Shown here piece after piece: positions 12,690-24,719 of a DNA stretch of 64,000 nucleotides. Under the pieces are notes generated by a model. The model was given only the letters and a program-made list of their open reading frames with translations, was not told the DNA's origin and ran no database searches. Position 1 is the stretch's first letter, and every line of letters starts with the position of its first letter. Both the position numbers and the translations under genes were made by a program. Source of the stretch: Echiichthys vipera (Eukaryota > Chordata > Actinopteri > Perciformes > Trachinidae); contig OY829651.1 in assembly GCA_963691815.1 (NCBI GenBank), positions 17,787,387-17,851,386 on the forward strand, written 5' to 3'.

Positions 12690-13822
12690 TTTAAGACCGC
12701 CACACATTCTATTGCACACAAAATTTGGCTTAGCCTTGTCTTGCTGAAATAAGCAGGGACATTCCTGAAAAAGTGGTTGCTTGGATGGCAGCATATGTTG
12801 CTCCAAAACCTGTATGTACCTTTCAGCATCAATGGTGCCTTAACAGATGTGCAAGTTACCCATGAGGCCATGGGCACTAACACATGCCCATACCATCACA
12901 AGATGCTGGCTTTTGAACTTTGCGCTGATAACAACCTGGATGGTCTTTTCCCTCTTTGGCCTGGGGGACACATCGTCCATAATTTCCAAAAACAAATTGA
13001 AAGGTGGACTCATCGGACCAAAGCCCACTTTTCCACTTCAGTCAGTCCATCTCAGGAGAGCTCGGGCCCAGACAAACTGGTGGCGTTTCTGGGTGTTGTT
13101 GATATATGGCTTTTGCTTTGCGTGGTAGAGTTTTAACTTGTACTTGTAGATGTTGTGATGAAGTGTGTTACCTGACAATGGTTTTACGAAGTGTTCCTGA
13201 GCCCACGTGGTAATAATTTACAGAATGGTGTCGTTTTTTAATGCAGTGCCGCTTGCGGGATCGAAGGTCATGGGCATTAAGTGTTAGTTATTGGCCTTTT
13301 TGTTACATGCAGAGATTTCTCCAGATTCTCTGAATCTTTTGATGATATTATGACGTAGATGATGAAATCCTTGAATTCCTTGAATTCCTTGTAACTGTAT
13401 GTTGAAAAACAACAAACTGTTGGACTATTTGCTCACGCAGTTGTTCACAAAGTGGTGAACCTCGCCCCATCCATGGTTGTGAATGACTAAGCCTTTCAGG
13501 GATGCTCCTTTTATACCCAATCATGACACTCACCTGTTTCCAATTAACCTGTTCACCTGTGAAATGTTCCAAACCGGTGTTTTTTGAGTATTCTTGAACT
13601 ATACAAGTCTTTCCAAGTATTCCAGCCCAGCTGTTTTGGGACGTGCTGCAGGCATCAAATTCAAAATGAGTGAACATTTGCCAAAAAATAATGTTTATCA
13701 CTTTAAACAGTAAATATCATGTCTTTGTAGTGTATTTAGTTGAAAATGATTTGGAAATAATTGTATTCTGTTTTTATTTATGTTTTACACAACGTCCAAA
13801 CTTCATGCGAGTTGGGGTTGTA
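12690..13822 (-). mobile_element. Decayed Tc1-like (Tc1/mariner) transposon
   Basis: Read on the minus strand, this is a broken Tc1-type transposase. An N-terminal part is visible from about 13560 to 13350 (SIPERLSHSQ, MGRGSPLCEQLREQIVQQF, then the SSST helix-turn-helix remnant). A central part follows with VMVWACVSAHG, GNLHIC and DAERYIQVLEQHML-like segments, running to a FQQDxAKP-like sequence near 12700. Frameshifts and stops separate the pieces, and the C-terminal part with the last DDE residue is missing. The right end carries the fish Tc1-type terminal sequence GAGTTGGGGTTGTA, ending in TA at 13821-13822. The element is inactive. The left terminal repeat was not found. Confidence 0.8.
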
Positions 13823-13881
13823 ATAACCACTGAAGAGAGGTGGAATGAGTAAGTAGTGTGGGTGTTTTTGGTGGTTTTTGA

Positions 13882-13960
13882 CGTTTCACTTTCCAAACAC
13901 AAAGAAATTCCCTTGATCACAGGAAGTTGATGAGGTACATGTCTGAGGAAAGTATTTAAG
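13882..13960 (+). promoter_or_regulatory. Chemokine copy 1 promoter (ISRE-like, kappaB-like, TATA)
   Basis: CGTTTCACTTTCC at 13882-13894 is an ISRE-like site whose first base differs from the other copies. GAAATTCCC at 13904-13912 is a kappaB-like half. GTATTTAAG at 13952-13960 is a TATA-like box, so the mRNA should start near 13985. A CRE found upstream of copies 2-4 is absent here, because the Tc1 remnant ends only 60 bases before the ISRE. Confidence 0.7.
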
Positions 13961-14116
13961 ACGACCCCCAGCCTCAACCCCTCACAGTTCTCCTGTCAAC
14001 CAACTTTGCTCTCTGATCTCTCTAGCTGCACTTGTTACAGCTCTTTTCTACCATCTTTACCACAAGAAACAAGAACTTTTTTAAGCACCAGCGTCATCTC
14101 GACCAAAGAGGAAACA

Positions 14117-15031
14117 ATGTCCAGCATCATGAAAGTGTTTCTGCTCCTGGCTGTCATGGTCTGCATCTCTAAAGCACAATGTAAGTTTTTATACTTTTTC
14201 TGCATTTACAACTCAAACATAGACAATGTTTTATACATTTGCATGTGTTTTGGCAGCAGTGAGCAGAAATCTGTGCAGTGAAGAACATGCTAATTAAATT
14301 GTGTTTTTCTTGAATTTCTTAGTCCGTGAATCAGGACAGTGTCTGTGTCAACGTGTCAGGAGGGGGATCAGCTCGAAGAGTGACATTAAGGACATCCAGG
14401 TCTACCAAGCAACCATCTTCTGTAACAAAGTGGAGATAGTGTAAGATGCACTAAACGTCTTTTATTAAGATCATGGGAACGTGAAATGTTAGTAAGAAAG
14501 TGATGACATTGCACCATTAAACCTAGAATGACATTTTAATCCAAGTCTGGCTTCAGTTGTACTGAAAATTACAATGAACTCCTGCTAAAACAACAACAAA
14601 CTTCACATTAAGGCACGTCTAGTCATCAGTCTACCTTCCTGAATCATTTATGTATCTGTTTATCTGCTATATTTGGTGCAGAGAGTCACTTCTCCTGAGC
14701 TCACCTCTGCTGTCTATGTCAACAGTGTCACCATGAACAGCGGCCTTCGCTATTGCCTGAACCCTGAGTTGAAGCCGGTGCAGAAACTCATGGCCGCCAT
14801 CTTGTGAGTGTATTGTATTTACTGATATGAATCCAAGCCTAATATTCAGAATGAATTGATCACCCAATAACAATAATAAGAGACATAATGCCTTCTCCAC
14901 ACTGTAATGTGTCTAATGTGTGTTCTTCTTGTTTTATTGTCATTGGTAGAAAACAGAAAAAAACCTCTACTACAGCCAGACCCACTGAGGTCACTTCCAC
15001 CCCAGGCAGCGCGAACACAGCTCACGTCTGA
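14117..15031 (+). CDS. cxcl11-like: CXC chemokine copy 1 (CXCL9/10/11-like), 113 aa
   Basis: A secreted chemokine, expected to attract CXCR3-type T and NK cells. The coding exons are 14117-14180, 14323-14440, 14726-14803 and 14950-15031, all with GT-AG borders and phases 1, 2, 2, the classic CXC layout. Residues 1-20 are a signal peptide (KVFLLLAVMVC core). The mature chain has a CLC motif at 28-30 preceded by ESGQ, so it is ELR-negative. Further cysteines lie at 55 and 71. The block FCNKVEIVVTM followed by YCLNPE matches the CXCL10/11 pattern. The tail after the C-terminal helix is Ser/Thr-rich. Compared with the other copies it has Phe instead of Ser at residue 22 and Gly instead of Val at 36. 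Its exon 4 sequence (KKTS, RPTE, AHV) is shared only with copy 4. The ATG at 14117 is chosen because it fits the start context (AACAATG) and leads the signal peptide. Confidence 0.93.
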
Positions 15032-15268
15032 CTCTTTATCTCCATGGATCAATAGCAAGCTCAGATGACCTCCGACCCTCCTAAGAAAGGCACCTCAAAC
15101 CAATGTGGATGTGAAATGAATTAAAGTTTGTGTTTATTTATCTTTTTTTTATACTGATGTGCACTTACAGTTTATCTCCGTTCTATTATATTTCCTTTTA
15201 TCTGTTTTCGTAAATGTATGTTTTGTAAACCAAGTTTTCTGCATTTTGGTAATTTAATATTATTTTTT

Positions 15269-15274
15269 AATAAA
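15269..15274 (+). terminator. Poly(A) signal AATAAA, chemokine copy 1
   Basis: A canonical hexamer about 240 bases after the stop, with the same position and context in the neighbouring copies. Confidence 0.7.
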
Positions 15275-15959
15275 AAAAACAATAAGGAAGCATTGAGTAC
15301 TTGTTTTCTGTTCCTGACACTGTTGGTGTCTTATATCAACAGCGCTGCCCTGTGGTTATAAACTGCAAATGCAAGTATACGTCAGTTCACATATCCTGTG
15401 ATCTCATGCAGAATTAGGTTGCTAAACATTAAATATCAGAGGGCGTTATCCTCTGAGGCAATTAATGGGCCTTACCAGAGGCGATTCTAGAGTCTGTTGG
15501 GGGCAGAGGCAAAGATTCACAAGGGGCCTCTCGAACCGGTGTCCATCACCGTTATGTTATAAATAATCTGACCCCAATAAAAATATCGTTGCATGTAAAC
15601 ATTTTTTTATCACAAAGTTGAAGATATTTTTAAAGTGAGTTATTTTCAAAATATGAACAGAAATATTAAAAAACATGTAATTCAAACATATTAAAATTAA
15701 GAACAATAAAAACTTGGGGGGAGTCCCCTCACAGAGGTAAGGTCTCCCACTGTCATTGCACCCTTACTGGCATGGGGCCTTAAGCAGTTGATCATCTTGC
15801 CTGCTGCCAAACAATGCCTCTGTGCCTTACTAATATTACACATATCAGATACTGAAGGACACCAAAGCTGCAGGTTCAATAACCCACCAACAGCGTGTTC
15901 CCAACCAACTCTGACAGAGGGGGTCACATCGGCTGAGTCTCATAGGCTGTGAATCTCTA

Positions 15960-16079
<120 letters not shown>

Positions 16080-18180
16080 TCCCTCAAGACTTACCTTAAC
16101 CCTGACCAATTTGCCTATCTCTAGCCCTAACTTTACCCAAAGTCAACTGTAACAGTTCCATTTTAATTCTCACCCAAATTTTACCATGAATCTTGCATCA
16201 TTTACTCTCTGCCCATCTCAGTTTTGAAACATCACATTTCAATCTGCTTTAGTACAAAGTACTTTACCCAAGTTTCTGTAACAATTTTGAGATACTTTTA
16301 TATTATTAAAGTATTCCCATTTTCTTTCACTTTAAAGGTAGTTTCACATTGTCAGACCACAGTGCTGTGGAGTATCCCGGTGTGGCTACACCCACTCATC
16401 ATTCTGGCATAGTGGGAAAATGCTCTGGCTTGTTTGTATTTCTGTCTTTGGCACTGCAAAGGCAATGGTGCCCTTGCAAAATAGATAGTGGAGATAGCAG
16501 AAGGGGCCTGTCACACGTCGGATGTCAGGCTCTATCCCAACACTGTACATCTAGTGATGTAGAAGGGAAGAGGGCTTCTTCTTCACCATTTGATTAAACC
16601 TTTACCCCACAACATTTTGATACTTTTCATTTTCAAATTAATAATACAATATATAACCAACAAATATGTTAAATTAGCCTACATCAATAAGACCTTACTG
16701 ATACATAGGGTGAATTTCAGAAGCTACCTAGTAGGCTAGTAGGCTATATAACATTTCAGTTAGCCCCACATTTACAAGCTGCAATATTAAAAAGATGGAC
16801 AATTGTATTTTCACTGTCTAGTAAAGATGAATCAATATTTGTGACCATGCCGGAGCTTCTCTCTCAAAACCAGAAACCAGAGAAGTAAGTCTCAAACTTG
16901 ATGTCATAAAGTATAAAGTGTGGAGCTGCTCCATAAAAAATGAATGAGACACTGCTTCCTTTTTTAGACACAAAAGAGTGACTTCAGCTTAGAAATGATG
17001 TCTCACAAAAACGCGACCGGCAGAGTGCATGCTGTATTTCTGTTATACATTTTAACAGTTACAGCGAGAATGAAGCGTTAACTGTTACACTTGAGAACCG
17101 TAATGGGAATAAGCCTCCAGACATTGTTCTGTTTTCTTGTCCTGGGGGATTTTGAATGCAGTAATGACTTAAGTGTAATGTTATATGTGTTTTTTAATCA
17201 TCAAATAAAATCAATCAGTCAATCAATCGTGTGATCTCTGATAGTTGTCATTGAAATGATAGTACCTTACAGGAAAGCAGGATTTTCAGGAGCCTAAAAC
17301 TTAAGTGCTTTCACTCTTTTATTCCATCTTTGTGGTCAAAATACCCAAGAAAAGGGAAGAATATCAAAAATAGAGAAGGAAAAGAAGCGTTGTGATGGGA
17401 TGTCTGTTTGTAGAGAAAGTGAAAGAAGAAATAAAACTAAAACTCACATTTCTGCTGAAACCAGACATTTCCTTTCAAATCCATGACCCATGGAGGGCAT
17501 ATCAGAGATATCTGATAGTGGAGTTAAGATCTGACAGAATATAAGAAGGCAATGAAAATCAGAATCCATCATATATTGCTGACCTATTAACACCACAAAT
17601 GCCATGACAGCGTAACCACCATGTAGTTACAGTGGAAACACATTAAATCACACTTGCCATGGTCTGCAGGCATTCACATTTGATCTGGTGCTGTTCACGA
17701 TAAAGGTGTTAACCACCGATGCACACAAAATAAATACAGAATCAGATGTTTTTATATATATATATTAGTTTATTTGAAGTGATTGTCACAGAAGCGATAT
17801 AGAGAAAGACATAAAGAGATAATTACTGTATGTTTTAGATGAGATCATTATATCAACTCGTACTTGCATTCAACAGGAAGACTCAAATGTACTCACAAGA
17901 GGTTTGTGTTGACCTTCTGTTGCAAATCATTAAAAAAGTCAAATGAAAACAAAGGTGAAGATTTTCATGAATAATTCTTGATTTATTAATTAGATGTGTT
18001 TGGATCTTCATGGTATCAAAAAGTCTGTAAAAGTGTGTAAAATATTGAATAATATTTGTTCAGATGGCACATGACGTCAAATAACAACGTAGGTTTGTTA
18101 GTTTCATTGTTAGGTAAACAATTTTTGTTTTTTATAATCCTGAAATAAAAAACATTTGAAATCTAAAATCTGATTTAATT
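16080..18180. other. Spacer between chemokine copies 1 and 2, no gene
   Basis: Non-coding DNA repeated with high identity at about 20530-22630 and 24720-26820. Small open frames here recur in all three units simply because the DNA is duplicated, and they show no protein similarity that I recognise. The part from about 17750 to 18185 includes a perfect CRE (TGACGTCA, 18072-18079) and is probably distal promoter sequence for copy 2. Confidence 0.6.
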
Positions 18181-18316
18181 ATTATTAACCACAGACGACG
18201 AGTGGAATGAGCGAGTAGGTTTTTTTGTGGTTTCTGAAGTTTCACTTTCCAGTCACAAAGAAATTCCCTTGATCACAGGAAGTTGATGAGGTACATGTCT
18301 GAGGAAAGTATTTAAG
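18072..18316 (+). promoter_or_regulatory. Chemokine copy 2 promoter (CRE, ISRE, kappaB-like, TATA)
   Basis: CRE TGACGTCA lies at 18072-18079. AGTTTCACTTTCC at 18238-18250 fits the ISRE consensus AGTTTCNNTTTC. GAAATTCCC at 18260-18268 is kappaB-like. The TATA-like GTATTTAAG is at 18308-18316. Spacing is the same in copies 3 and 4. The ISRE plus kappaB arrangement matches known interferon-inducible CXCL10-type promoters. Confidence 0.75.
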
Positions 18317-18473
18317 GCGACCCACAGCCTCAACCCCTCACAGTTCTCCTGTCAACCAACTTTGCTCTCTGATCTCTCTAGCTGCACTTGTTACAGCTCT
18401 TTTCTACCATCTTTACCACAAGAAACCAGAACTTTTTTCAAGCACCAGTGTCATCTCGACCAAAGAGGAAACA

Positions 18474-19429
18474 ATGTCCAGCATCATGAAAGTGTTTCTG
18501 CTCCTGGCTGTCATGGTCTGCATCTCTAAAGCACAATGTAAGTTTTTATACTTTTTCTGCATTTACAACTCAAACATAGACAACATTTTATACATTTGTA
18601 TGTGTTTTGGCAGCAGTGAGCAGAAATCTGTGCAGTGAAAAACATGCTAATTAAATTGTTTTTAACTTGTCTTTCTCAGCCCGTGAATCAGGACAATGTC
18701 TGTGTCAACGTGTAAGAAGGGTAATCAGCTCGAAGACTGACATCAAGGACATCCAGGTCTACCAAGCAACCATCTTCTGTAACAAAGTGGAGATAGTGTA
18801 AGATGCACTAAACGTCTTTTATTTAGATTATGGGAACGTGAAATGTTAGTAAGAAAGTGATGACATTGCAGAATTAAACCTAGAATGACATTTTAATCCA
18901 AGTCTGGCTTCAGTTGTACTGAAAATTACAATGAACTCCTGCTAAAACCACAACAAACTTCACATTAAGGCACCTCTAGTCATCAGTCTACCTTCCTGAA
19001 TCATTTATGTATCTGTTTATCTGCTATATTTGGTGCAGAGAGTCACTTCTCCTGAGCTCACCTCTGCTGTCTATGTCAACAGTGTCACCATGAACAAAGG
19101 CCTTCGCTATTGCCTGAACCCCGAGTTGAAGCCGGTGCAGAAACTCATGGCTGCCATCTTGTGAGTGTATTGTATTTACTGATATGAATCCAAGCCTAAT
19201 CTTCAGAATGAATTGATCACCCAATTACTAATATTACTCTTTCAGTGAATCTCCATATTTGATATGAATAACATTAATAAGAGACATAATGCCTTTTCCA
19301 CACTGTCATGTGTCTAATGTGTGTTCTTCTTATTTTATTGTCATTGGTAGAAAACAGAAAACCTCTACTACAGCCAGACAAACTGAGGTCACTTCCACCC
19401 CAGTCAGCACCAACACAGCTCGCGTCTGA
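18474..19429 (+). CDS. cxcl11-like: CXC chemokine copy 2 (CXCL9/10/11-like), 112 aa
   Basis: The exons are 18474-18537, 18680-18797, 19083-19160 and 19351-19429, with the same phases as copy 1. It is a secreted ELR-negative CXC chemokine with a signal peptide at residues 1-20 and cysteines at 28, 30, 55 and 71. It is one residue shorter than copies 1 and 4 because exon 4 has one Lys codon fewer. It differs from copy 3 mainly by Lys in place of Ser at residue 66 (MNKG versus MNSG), which raises the basic charge just before Cys71. Exon 4 (RQTE, VSTN, ARV) is shared with copy 3. Intron 3 contains an extra stretch of about 45 bases (about 19227-19272) shared only with copy 4. No frame or splice defect is visible. 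Confidence 0.93.
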
Positions 19430-19665
19430 CTCTTTATCTCCTGGATCAATAGCAAGCTCAGATGACCTCCGACCCTCCTAAGAAAGGCACCTTAAACCAA
19501 TGTGGATGTGAAATGAATTAAAGTTTGTGTTTATTTATCTTCTTTTTATACTGATGTGCACTTACAGTTTATCTCCGTTCTATTATATTTTCTTTAATCT
19601 GTTTTTGTAAATGTATGTTTTGTAAACCAAGTTTTCTGCAATTTGGTAATTTTATATTATTTTTT

Positions 19666-19671
19666 AATAAA
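19666..19671 (+). terminator. Poly(A) signal AATAAA, chemokine copy 2
   Basis: A canonical hexamer about 240 bases after the stop codon. Confidence 0.7.
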
Positions 19672-20375
19672 AAAAACAATAAGGAAGCATTTAGTACTTG
19701 TTTTCTGTTCCAAGTCTGACACTGTTGCTGTCTTATATCAACAGCGCTGCCTTGTGGTTATAAACTGCAAATGCAAGTATACGTCAGTTCACATCTCCTG
19801 TGATCTCATGCAGAATTAGGTTGCTAAACATTAAATATCAGAGGGCGTTATCCTCTAAGGCAATTAATGGGCCTTACCAGAGGCGATTCTAGAGTCTGTT
19901 GGGGGCAGAGGCAAAGATTCACAAGGGGCCTCTCGAACCGGTGTCCATCACCGTTATGTTATAAATAATCTGACCCCAATAAAAATATCGTTGCATGTAA
20001 ACATTTTTTTTATCATGAAGTTGAAGATATTTTTAAAGTGAGTTATTTTCAAAATATGAACACAAATATTAAAAAAACATGTAATTCAAACATATTAAAA
20101 TTAAGAACAATAAAAACTTGGGGGGAGTCCCCTCACAGAGGTAAGGTCTCCCACTGTCATTGCACCCTTACTGGCATGGGGCCCTAAGCAGTTGATCATT
20201 TGCCTGCTGCCAAACAATATGCCTCTGTGCCTTACTAATATTACACATATCAGATACTGAAGGACACCAAAGCTGCAGGCGACTTACAGGTTCAAAAACC
20301 CACCAACAGCGTGTTCCCAACCAACTCTGACAGAGGGGGTCACATCGGCTGAGTCTCATAGGCTGTGAATCTCTA

Positions 20376-20529
<154 letters not shown>

Positions 20530-22630
20530 TCCCTCAAGACTTACCTTAACCCTGACCAATTTGCCTATCTCTAGCCCTAACTTTACCCAAAGTCAACTGT
20601 AACAGTTCCATTTTAATTCTCACCCAAATTTTACCATGAATCTTGCATCATTTACTCTCTGCCCATCTCAGTTTTGAAACATCACATTTCAATCTGCTTT
20701 AGTACAAAGTACTTTACCCAAGTTTATGTAACAATTTTGAGATACTTTTATATTACTAAAGTATTCCCATTTTCTTTCACTTTAAAGGTAGTTTCACATT
20801 GTCAGACCACAGTGCTGTGGAGTATCCCGGTGTGGCTACACCCACTCATCATCCTGGCATAGTGGGAAAATGCTCTGGCTTGTTTGTATTTCTGTCTTTG
20901 GCACTGCAAAGGCAATGGTGCCCTTGCAAAATAGATAGTGGAGATAGTAGAAGGGGCCTGTCACACGCCAGATGTCAGGCTCTATCCCAACACTGTACAT
21001 CTAGTGATGTAGAAGGAAAGAGGGCTTCTTCTTCACCATTTGATTAAACCTTTACCCCACAACATTTTCATACTTTCCAGTTTCAAATCAATAATACAAT
21101 ATATAACCAACAAATATGTTAAATTAGCCTACATCAATAAGACCTTACTGATACATAGGGTGAATTTCAGAAGCTACCTAGTAGGCTAGTAGGCTATATA
21201 ACATTTCAGTTAGCCCCACATTTACAAGCTGCAATATTAAAAAGATGGAAAATTTTATTTCCACTGTCTAGTAAAGATTAATCAATATTTGTGAACATGC
21301 CGGAGCTTCTCTCTCAAAACCAGAAACCAGAGAAGTAAGTCTCAAACTTGATGTCATAGAGTATAAAGTGTGGAGCTGCTCCATAAAAAATGAATGAGAC
21401 ACTGCTTCCTTTTTTAGACACAAAAGAGTGACTTCCGCTTAGAAATGGTGTCTCACAAAAACGCGACCAGCAGAGTGCATGCTGTATTTCTGTTATACAT
21501 TTTAACAGTTACAGTGAGAATGAAGCATTAAGTGTTACACTTGAGGACCATAATGGAAATAAGCCTCCAGACATTGTTCTGTTTTCTTGTCCTGGGGGAT
21601 TTTTAATGTAATAATGACTTAAGTGTAATGTTATATGTGCTTTTTAATCATCAAATGAAATCAATCAGTCAATCAATCGTGTGATCTCTGATAGTTGTCA
21701 TTGAAATTATAGTACCTTACAGGAAAGCAGGATTTTCAGTTGCCTAAAACTAAAGTGCTTTCACTCTTTTATTCCATCTTTGTGGTCAAAATACCCAAGA
21801 AAAGGGAAGAATATCAAAAATACAGAAGGAAAAGAAGCGTTGTGATGGGATGTCTGTTTGTAGAGAAAGTGAAAGAAGAAATAAAACTAAAACTCACATT
21901 TCTGCTGAAACCAGACATTTCCTTTCAAATCCATGACCCATGGAGGGCATATCAGAGATATCTGATAGTGGAGTTAAGATCTGACAGAATATAAGAAGGC
22001 AATGAAAATCAGAATCCATCATATATTGCTGACCTATTAACACCACAAATGTCATGACAGCGTAACCACCATGTAGTTACAGTGGAAACACATTAAATCA
22101 CACTTGCCATGGTCTGCGGGCATTCACATTTGATCTGGTGCTGTTCACGATAAAGGTGTTAACCACTGATGCACACAAAATAAATACAGAACCAGATGTT
22201 TTTATATATATTTTAGTTTATTTGAAGTGGTTGTCACAGAAGCGATATAGAGAAAGACATAAAGAGATAATTACTGTATGTTTTAGATGAGATCATTATA
22301 TCAACTCGTACTTGCATTCAACAGGAAGACTCAAATGTACTCACAAGAGGTTTGTGTTGACCTTCTGTTGCAAATCATTAAAAAAGTCAAATGAAAACAA
22401 AGGTGAAGATTTTCATGAATAATTCTTGATTCATTAATTAGATGTGTTTGGATCTTCATGGTATCAAAAAGGTGTAAAAGTGTAAAATGTTGAACAATAT
22501 TTGTTCAGATGGCACATGACGTCAAATAACAACGTAGGTTTGTTAGTTTGATTGTTAGGTGCACAATTTTTGTTTTTTATAATCCTGAAATAAAAAAAAA
22601 ACTTTTTAAATCTAAAATCTGATTTAATTA
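20530..22630. other. Spacer between chemokine copies 2 and 3, no gene
   Basis: A repeat of the copy 1-2 spacer with scattered substitutions and small indels. No supported gene. The distal end again carries the CRE (22517-22524) of the following copy. Confidence 0.6.
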
Positions 22631-22764
22631 TTATTAACCACAGACGACGAGTGGAATGAGCGAGTAGGTTTTTTGTGGTTTCTGAAGTTTCACTTTCCAG
22701 TCACCAAGAAATTCCCTTGATCACAGGAAGTTGATGAGGTACATGTCTGAGGAAAGTATTTAAG
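22517..22764 (+). promoter_or_regulatory. Chemokine copy 3 promoter (CRE, ISRE, kappaB-like, TATA)
   Basis: TGACGTCA is at 22517-22524, ISRE AGTTTCACTTTCC at 22686-22698, kappaB-like GAAATTCCC at 22708-22716 and TATA-like GTATTTAAG at 22756-22764. Order and spacing match copies 2 and 4. Confidence 0.75.
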
Positions 22765-22921
22765 GCGACCCACAGCCTCAACCCCTCACAGTTCTCCTGT
22801 CAACCAACTTTGCTCTCTGATCTCTCTAGCTGCACTTGTTACAGCTCTTTTCTACCATCTTTACCACAAGAAACAAGAACTTTTTTCAAGCACCAGTGTC
22901 ATCTCGACCAAAGAGGAAACA

Positions 22922-23832
22922 ATGTCCAGCATCATGAAAGTGTTTCTGCTCCTGGCTGTCATGGTCTGCATCTCTAAAGCACAATGTAAGTTTTTATTCT
23001 TTTTCTGCATTTACAACTCAAACATAGACAACATTTTATACATTTGTATGTGTTTTTGGCAGCAGTGAGCAGAAATCTGTGCAGTGAAAAACATGCTAAT
23101 TAAATTGTGTTTTCCTTGTCTTTCTCAGCCCGTGAATCAGGACAATGTCTGTGTCAACGTGTAAGAAGGGTAATCAGCTCGAAGACTGACATTAAGGACA
23201 TCCAGGTCTACCAAGCAACCATCTTCTGTAACAAAGTGGAGATAGTGTAAGATGCACTAAACGTCTTTTATTTAGATCATGGGAACGTGAAATGTTAGTA
23301 AGAAAGTGATGACATTGCACCATTAAACCTAGAATGACATTTGAATCCAAGTCTGGCTTCAGTTGTACTGAAAATGACAATGAACTCCTGCTAAAACAAC
23401 AACAAACTTCACATTTAAGGCACGTCTAGTCATCGGTCTACCTTCCTGAATCATTTATGTATCTGTTTATCTGCTATATTTGGTGCAGAGAGTCACTTCT
23501 CCTGAGCTCACCTCTGCTGTCTATGTCAACAGTGTCACCATGAACAGCGGCCTTCGCTATTGCCTGAACCCCGAGTTGAAGCCGGTGCAGAAACTCATGG
23601 CTGCCATCTTGTGAGTGTATTGTATTTACTGATATGAATCCAAGCCTAATCTTCAGAATGAATTGATCACCCAATAACAATAATAACAGACATAATGCCT
23701 TTTCCACACTGTAATGTGTCTAATGTGTGTTCCTTTTTTATTGTCATTGGTAGAAAACAGAAAACCTCTACTACAGCCAGACAAACTGAGGTCACTTCCA
23801 CCCCAGTCAGCACCAACACAGCTCGCGTCTGA
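22922..23832 (+). CDS. cxcl11-like: CXC chemokine copy 3 (CXCL9/10/11-like), 112 aa
   Basis: The exons are 22922-22985, 23129-23246, 23533-23610 and 23754-23832. The predicted mature protein is the same as copy 2 except for Ser at residue 66. The CLC motif and all four cysteines are present, and no ELR precedes the CXC. Splice borders are canonical. Introns 1-3 are short (about 140-290 bases) and about as conserved as the exons. Its poly(A) signal is the ATTAAA variant. The DNA directly downstream carries a unit-specific deletion, so 3' regulation may differ slightly. Confidence 0.93.
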
Positions 23833-24070
23833 CTCTTTATCTCCTTGGATCAATAGCAAACTCAGATGACCTCTGACCCTCCTAAGAAAGGCACCTTAAA
23901 CCAATGTGGATGTGAAATGAATTAAAGTTTGTGTTTATTTATCTTCTTTTTATACTGATGTGCACTTACAGTTTATCTCCGTTCTATTATATTTACTTTT
24001 ATCTGTTTTTGTAAATGTATGTTTTGTAAACCAAGTTTTCTGCATTTTGGTAATTTAATATTATTTTTTA

Positions 24071-24076
24071 ATTAAA
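24071..24076 (+). terminator. Variant poly(A) signal ATTAAA, chemokine copy 3
   Basis: Where copies 1, 2 and 4 have AATAAA, copy 3 has a T insertion that makes ATTAAA, the second most common functional hexamer. Confidence 0.6.
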
Positions 24077-24573
24077 AAAACAATAAGGAAGCATTTAGTA
24101 CTTGTTTTCTGTTCCAAGTCTGACACTGTTGCTGTCTTATATCAACAGCACTACCCTGTGGTTATAAGTTGGTTACAATAAAAATATCGTTGCATGTAAA
24201 CATTTTTTTATCAGAAAGTTGAGGATATTTTTAAAGTGTGTTATTTTAAAAATATGAACACAAATATTAAAAAACATGTCATTCAAACATATTAAAATTA
24301 AGAACAATAAAAACTTGGGGGGAGTCCCCTCACGGAGGTAAGGTCTCCCACTGTCATTGCACCCTTACTGGCATGGGGCCCTAAGCAGTTGATCATCTTG
24401 CCTGCTGCCAAACAATATGCCTCTGTGCCTTACTAATATTACACATATCAGATACCGAAGGACACCAAAGCTGCAGGCGACTTACAGGTTCAATAACCCA
24501 CCAACACCGTGTTCCCAACCAACTCTGACAGGGGGGGTCACATCGGCTGAGTCTCATAGGCTGTGAATCTCTA

Positions 24574-24719
<146 letters not shown>

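Noticed and set aside
14667..14900. Minus-strand frame starting MEKALCLLLLLLGDQF, recurring at 19024, 23474 and 27642
   Set aside because: It lies opposite chemokine exon 3 and intron 3 and recurs only because the units are duplicated. It looks like a signal peptide by chance.
16224..16597. Repeated small frames in the chemokine spacers (62 and 82 codons, also near 20674-21047 and 24862-25235)
   Set aside because: Conservation equals that of the surrounding non-coding DNA, with no start context, splice signals or protein resemblance.
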